Shown: positions 62,534 to 64,000 of the stretch, one piece after another
Layout of the letters: each line of letters opens with the position of its first letter
Position numbering within the stretch: the stretch's first letter is position 1
Assembly: GCF_014126825.1 (NCBI RefSeq)
Contig: NZ_CP059900.1
Coordinates: forward strand, 310,001-374,000
DNA from: Tomitella gaofuii
GTDB taxonomy: Bacteria > Actinomycetota > Actinomycetes > Mycobacteriales > Mycobacteriaceae
Reading direction: 5' to 3'
DNA length: 64,000 nt
Notes under the pieces: model-generated
Told to the model about the DNA's origin: nothing
Database searches by the model: none
The model's input: only the letters and a program-made list of their open reading frames with translations
Program-made: the position numbers and the translations under genes

Positions 62534-63802
62534 CTACTTCGCCTGGGCCAATCGGTTGATTGACGGTTGTAATGCTTCCAGGTCCATGTGGCGGGCGGCG
62601 GCGAGGGCTTCGGTCTTGTCTCGCGCCAGGTCGAGTAGCTGCATCTGGATGGCGTTGATCTGCCGGGTCAAGTCGGCCGGGTTGATCCCGTCGATCCGAG
62701 CCGAGACCCGCGAAAGTTGTTGTGCATCAAGGGTTCCCGAGTCTTGCAGGCGCTGCCATGGGGTGGCCGGCTTGTCGTAGATCCGCTTTCTGCGGCCGTC
62801 CGCGCCGGCGGTGTAGCCGACGGCTTTTTTCGTGGGGGTGAAGAAGTTCAACCGCAGCGACACCAGCCGCCACAGCCGGTCGAGCAGCTCGAGTTCGTCG
62901 GCGGTGTCGTAGCGCCAATAGAAGGCGTGTTTGCGCACGACGTGGTTGTTCTTCGACTCCACGTGCGCCTGGTCGTTCTTCTGGTACGGCCGAGAGCGGG
63001 TCTGTGCGATGTCGCGGTCCTGCAGCCACCCGGCGACCTCATGGTTGATGAACTCCGAACCGCAGTCGCTGTCGAAGGTGGTCATGGCGAAGGGAAACCA
63101 GCCCTGCAGCTGTTCGATCCCGTGGAGGATCCACTTCGAGGCGTTGTTGCGGATCGAGCAGTTCTCCGTCCACCCGGTCACAATGTCGGTCATCGTCAGC
63201 GTGCGGGCGAACTCGCCGATCAGCGTGGGGCCGCAGTGCGCCACGGTGTCGGCCTCGATCACCCCTGGCGTGTCGGGTGCCTCGTCCGTGCAGGTACGGA
63301 TGGCAATCGAGTTCCGCAGCAGCGGTGACGGCGTCGTCGTCGATATGCCCTTGATCCGCATTCTGTCGCGTGCCGGTTTCAAGTACCGGTCAACGGTCGC
63401 GGCGCTCATCGCTTTCAGTTCCGCGGTCGTCTCGTCGGTGGCGAACGGCGTGTCCAGATCACCCGCCTCGGCCAGCAGCGGTAGCCACAGATCGACCATG
63501 ACGACCAGATACTTGCCGCACGGCATGCCCATCAACGCCCACACATGCTCAAGCAGGGTCCTGGCGTCGTCGCTGAAGCGCCGAGTGCGCAGTGTGCGTC
63601 CGTCGACCTGCTCGGCCGGGTCCGGCAGCGCAGGGCCGCGAAGCATCCGCCGTGCGGTCGAGCGGCCCATACCCGTGGTCTCCACCACGCGGTCGAGGAT
63701 CTTGCCTTTGTCCGCCTTCGACGCCTTGCGGTACTGATTCCGCAGCTTGTTCGTCACCTGCCGTCTCGCGGCCATGTCGATCTTGCCTTCCACATCGGGC
63801 AA
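62534..63802 (-). CDS. IS transposase, DDE integrase-core type
   Basis: A 422-residue transposase. It has an N-terminal DNA-binding region (RRQVTNKLRNQYRKASKADKGKILDRVVETTGMGRSTARRML). The catalytic triad is Asp in GVIEADTVAHCG, Asp in MTTFDSDCGSEFIN and Glu in HVESKNNHVVRKHAF. It is apparently intact. Starts at 63802 (ATG) or 63775 are possible; the latter has GGAAGG ten bases upstream. It moves the surrounding element. Confidence 0.9.
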   Translation of the reverse strand: MPDVEGKIDMAARRQVTNKLRNQYRKASKADKGKILDRVVETTGMGRSTARRMLRGPALPDPAEQVDGRTLRTRRFSDDARTLLEHVWALMGMPCGKYLVVMVDLWLPLLAEAGDLDTPFATDETTAELKAMSAATVDRYLKPARDRMRIKGISTTTPSPLLRNSIAIRTCTDEAPDTPGVIEADTVAHCGPTLIGEFARTLTMTDIVTGWTENCSIRNNASKWILHGIEQLQGWFPFAMTTFDSDCGSEFINHEVAGWLQDRDIAQTRSRPYQKNDQAHVESKNNHVVRKHAFYWRYDTADELELLDRLWRLVSLRLNFFTPTKKAVGYTAGADGRRKRIYDKPATPWQRLQDSGTLDAQQLSRVSARIDGINPADLTRQINAIQMQLLDLARDKTEALAAARHMDLEALQPSINRLAQAK

Positions 63803-63815
63803 GCTTTCCTGGCTA

Positions 63816-63873
63816 CGCGCTCAAAGTAGGTGAGGCACCACCCGGCGCCACGCGCTCAAAGTAGGTGAGGCAC
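63816..63873. repeat. right end, two tandem copies of the IS terminal repeat
   Basis: Copies at 63816-63838 and 63851-63873, 35 bp apart and identical to each other over 23 bp: CGCGCTCAAAGTAGGTGAGG followed by CAC. The outer copy abuts the CotH 3' fragment. Confidence 0.88.
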
Positions 63874-64000
63874 GCCGGTATGTGGACGACGGCGAGAAGA
63901 AGTGGGTCAGCGCCACCGTCACCATTGATGGCGTGACCATCGACGACGTCGGCGTCCGTCTCAAGGGCAACTCGACCTTGAGCGCGTTGCGCGGGGGCAG
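63874..64000 (+). pseudogene. CotH-kinase family protein, 3' part (continues past window)
   Basis: After the insertion sequence the frame reads RYVDDGEKKWVSATVTIDGV, then DDVGVRLKGNSTLSAL, and continues past the window. GVRLKGNSTL is the core signature of the CotH family. It belongs to the gene starting at 62141. Confidence 0.85.

Larger units (their letters stand above)
62461..63873. mobile_element. IS element (1413 bp) with DDE transposase, inserted in a CotH gene
   Basis: The element is bounded by GTGCCTCAC at the left and its complement GTGAGGCAC at the right. Each end carries two tandem copies of a 23-24-bp repeat. The transposase at 62534-63802 is in the minus orientation relative to the interrupted gene. 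The layout of an integrase-type transposase and doubled ends suggests an IS1202/ISNCY-like group. No clear direct target duplication was found at the two junctions. Confidence 0.88.

Noticed and set aside
1-64000. CRISPR arrays, rRNA genes, phage structural genes and riboswitches
   Set aside because: No regularly spaced repeats with unique spacers, rRNA segments, phage genes or recognisable riboswitch cores were found on either strand.

Overview
The window is high-GC actinobacterial DNA. An Emb-type arabinosyltransferase, a mycothiol-dependent isomerase-family protein, an Rv2629-like protein and leaderless-looking promoters (an extended -10 box about 7 nt before the start codon) all point to a mycolic-acid-containing member of the Mycobacteriales. 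The genus cannot be fixed from this sequence alone.

Layout. 1-6131 (minus): a Wadjet (JetABCD) anti-plasmid/SMC-like defence operon, with jetD cut by the left edge. 6313-10299: a DUF2752 membrane protein and a stand-alone Emb arabinosyltransferase. 10352-20910: a selenium island with selD, tRNA-Sec, selA, selB and a three-subunit selenocysteine formate dehydrogenase (fdhA with Sec UGA and SECIS hairpin, a 4Fe-4S subunit and an NrfD-type anchor). fdhA carries two apparent frameshifts although all the selenium machinery is intact. 21065-34381: housekeeping and small genes, including a membrane/regulator cassette, an MMPL exporter with its TetR, a short aconitase, an eRF1-like (Vms1/Rv2629) protein, dapA, an epoxide-hydrolase-like protein, a lipoprotein and the remnant of an AAA ATPase.

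34439-55834 is a catabolic island. The first block (SDR, flavin monooxygenase, phytoene-dehydrogenase-like oxidoreductase, TPP enzyme, cyclase, with an AraC regulator) looks like one operon for an unknown cyclic substrate. The second block looks like the aerobic CoA-thioester ('hybrid') route for 2-aminobenzoate (anthranilate): ligase, the fused monooxygenase/reductase, acyl-CoA dehydrogenase, enoyl-CoA hydratase, SDR, RidA-type deaminase and thioesterase. A PaaX-type repressor sits in the middle, and a shared TTGACG-centred motif lies in all three promoters of the block. A glutaryl-CoA dehydrogenase/CoA-transferase pair with its own LacI regulator and perfect 14-bp operator follows and could take the ring-derived dicarboxylyl-CoA.

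55886-60452 holds a DUF302 plus CsoR/CstR-like pair under an 18-bp perfect palindrome, and a copper export operon (copZ, copA) with two C/G-rich operators over its promoter. Between them is a PD-(D/E)XK/DUF559-type endonuclease gene bracketed by two 64-nt near-identical hairpins. That arrangement resembles REP/RAYT-like elements and is the most unusual structure in the window. 60597-64000: a VTC-domain, DUF4956 and CotH operon whose third gene is split by a 1.4-kb insertion sequence with doubled end repeats.
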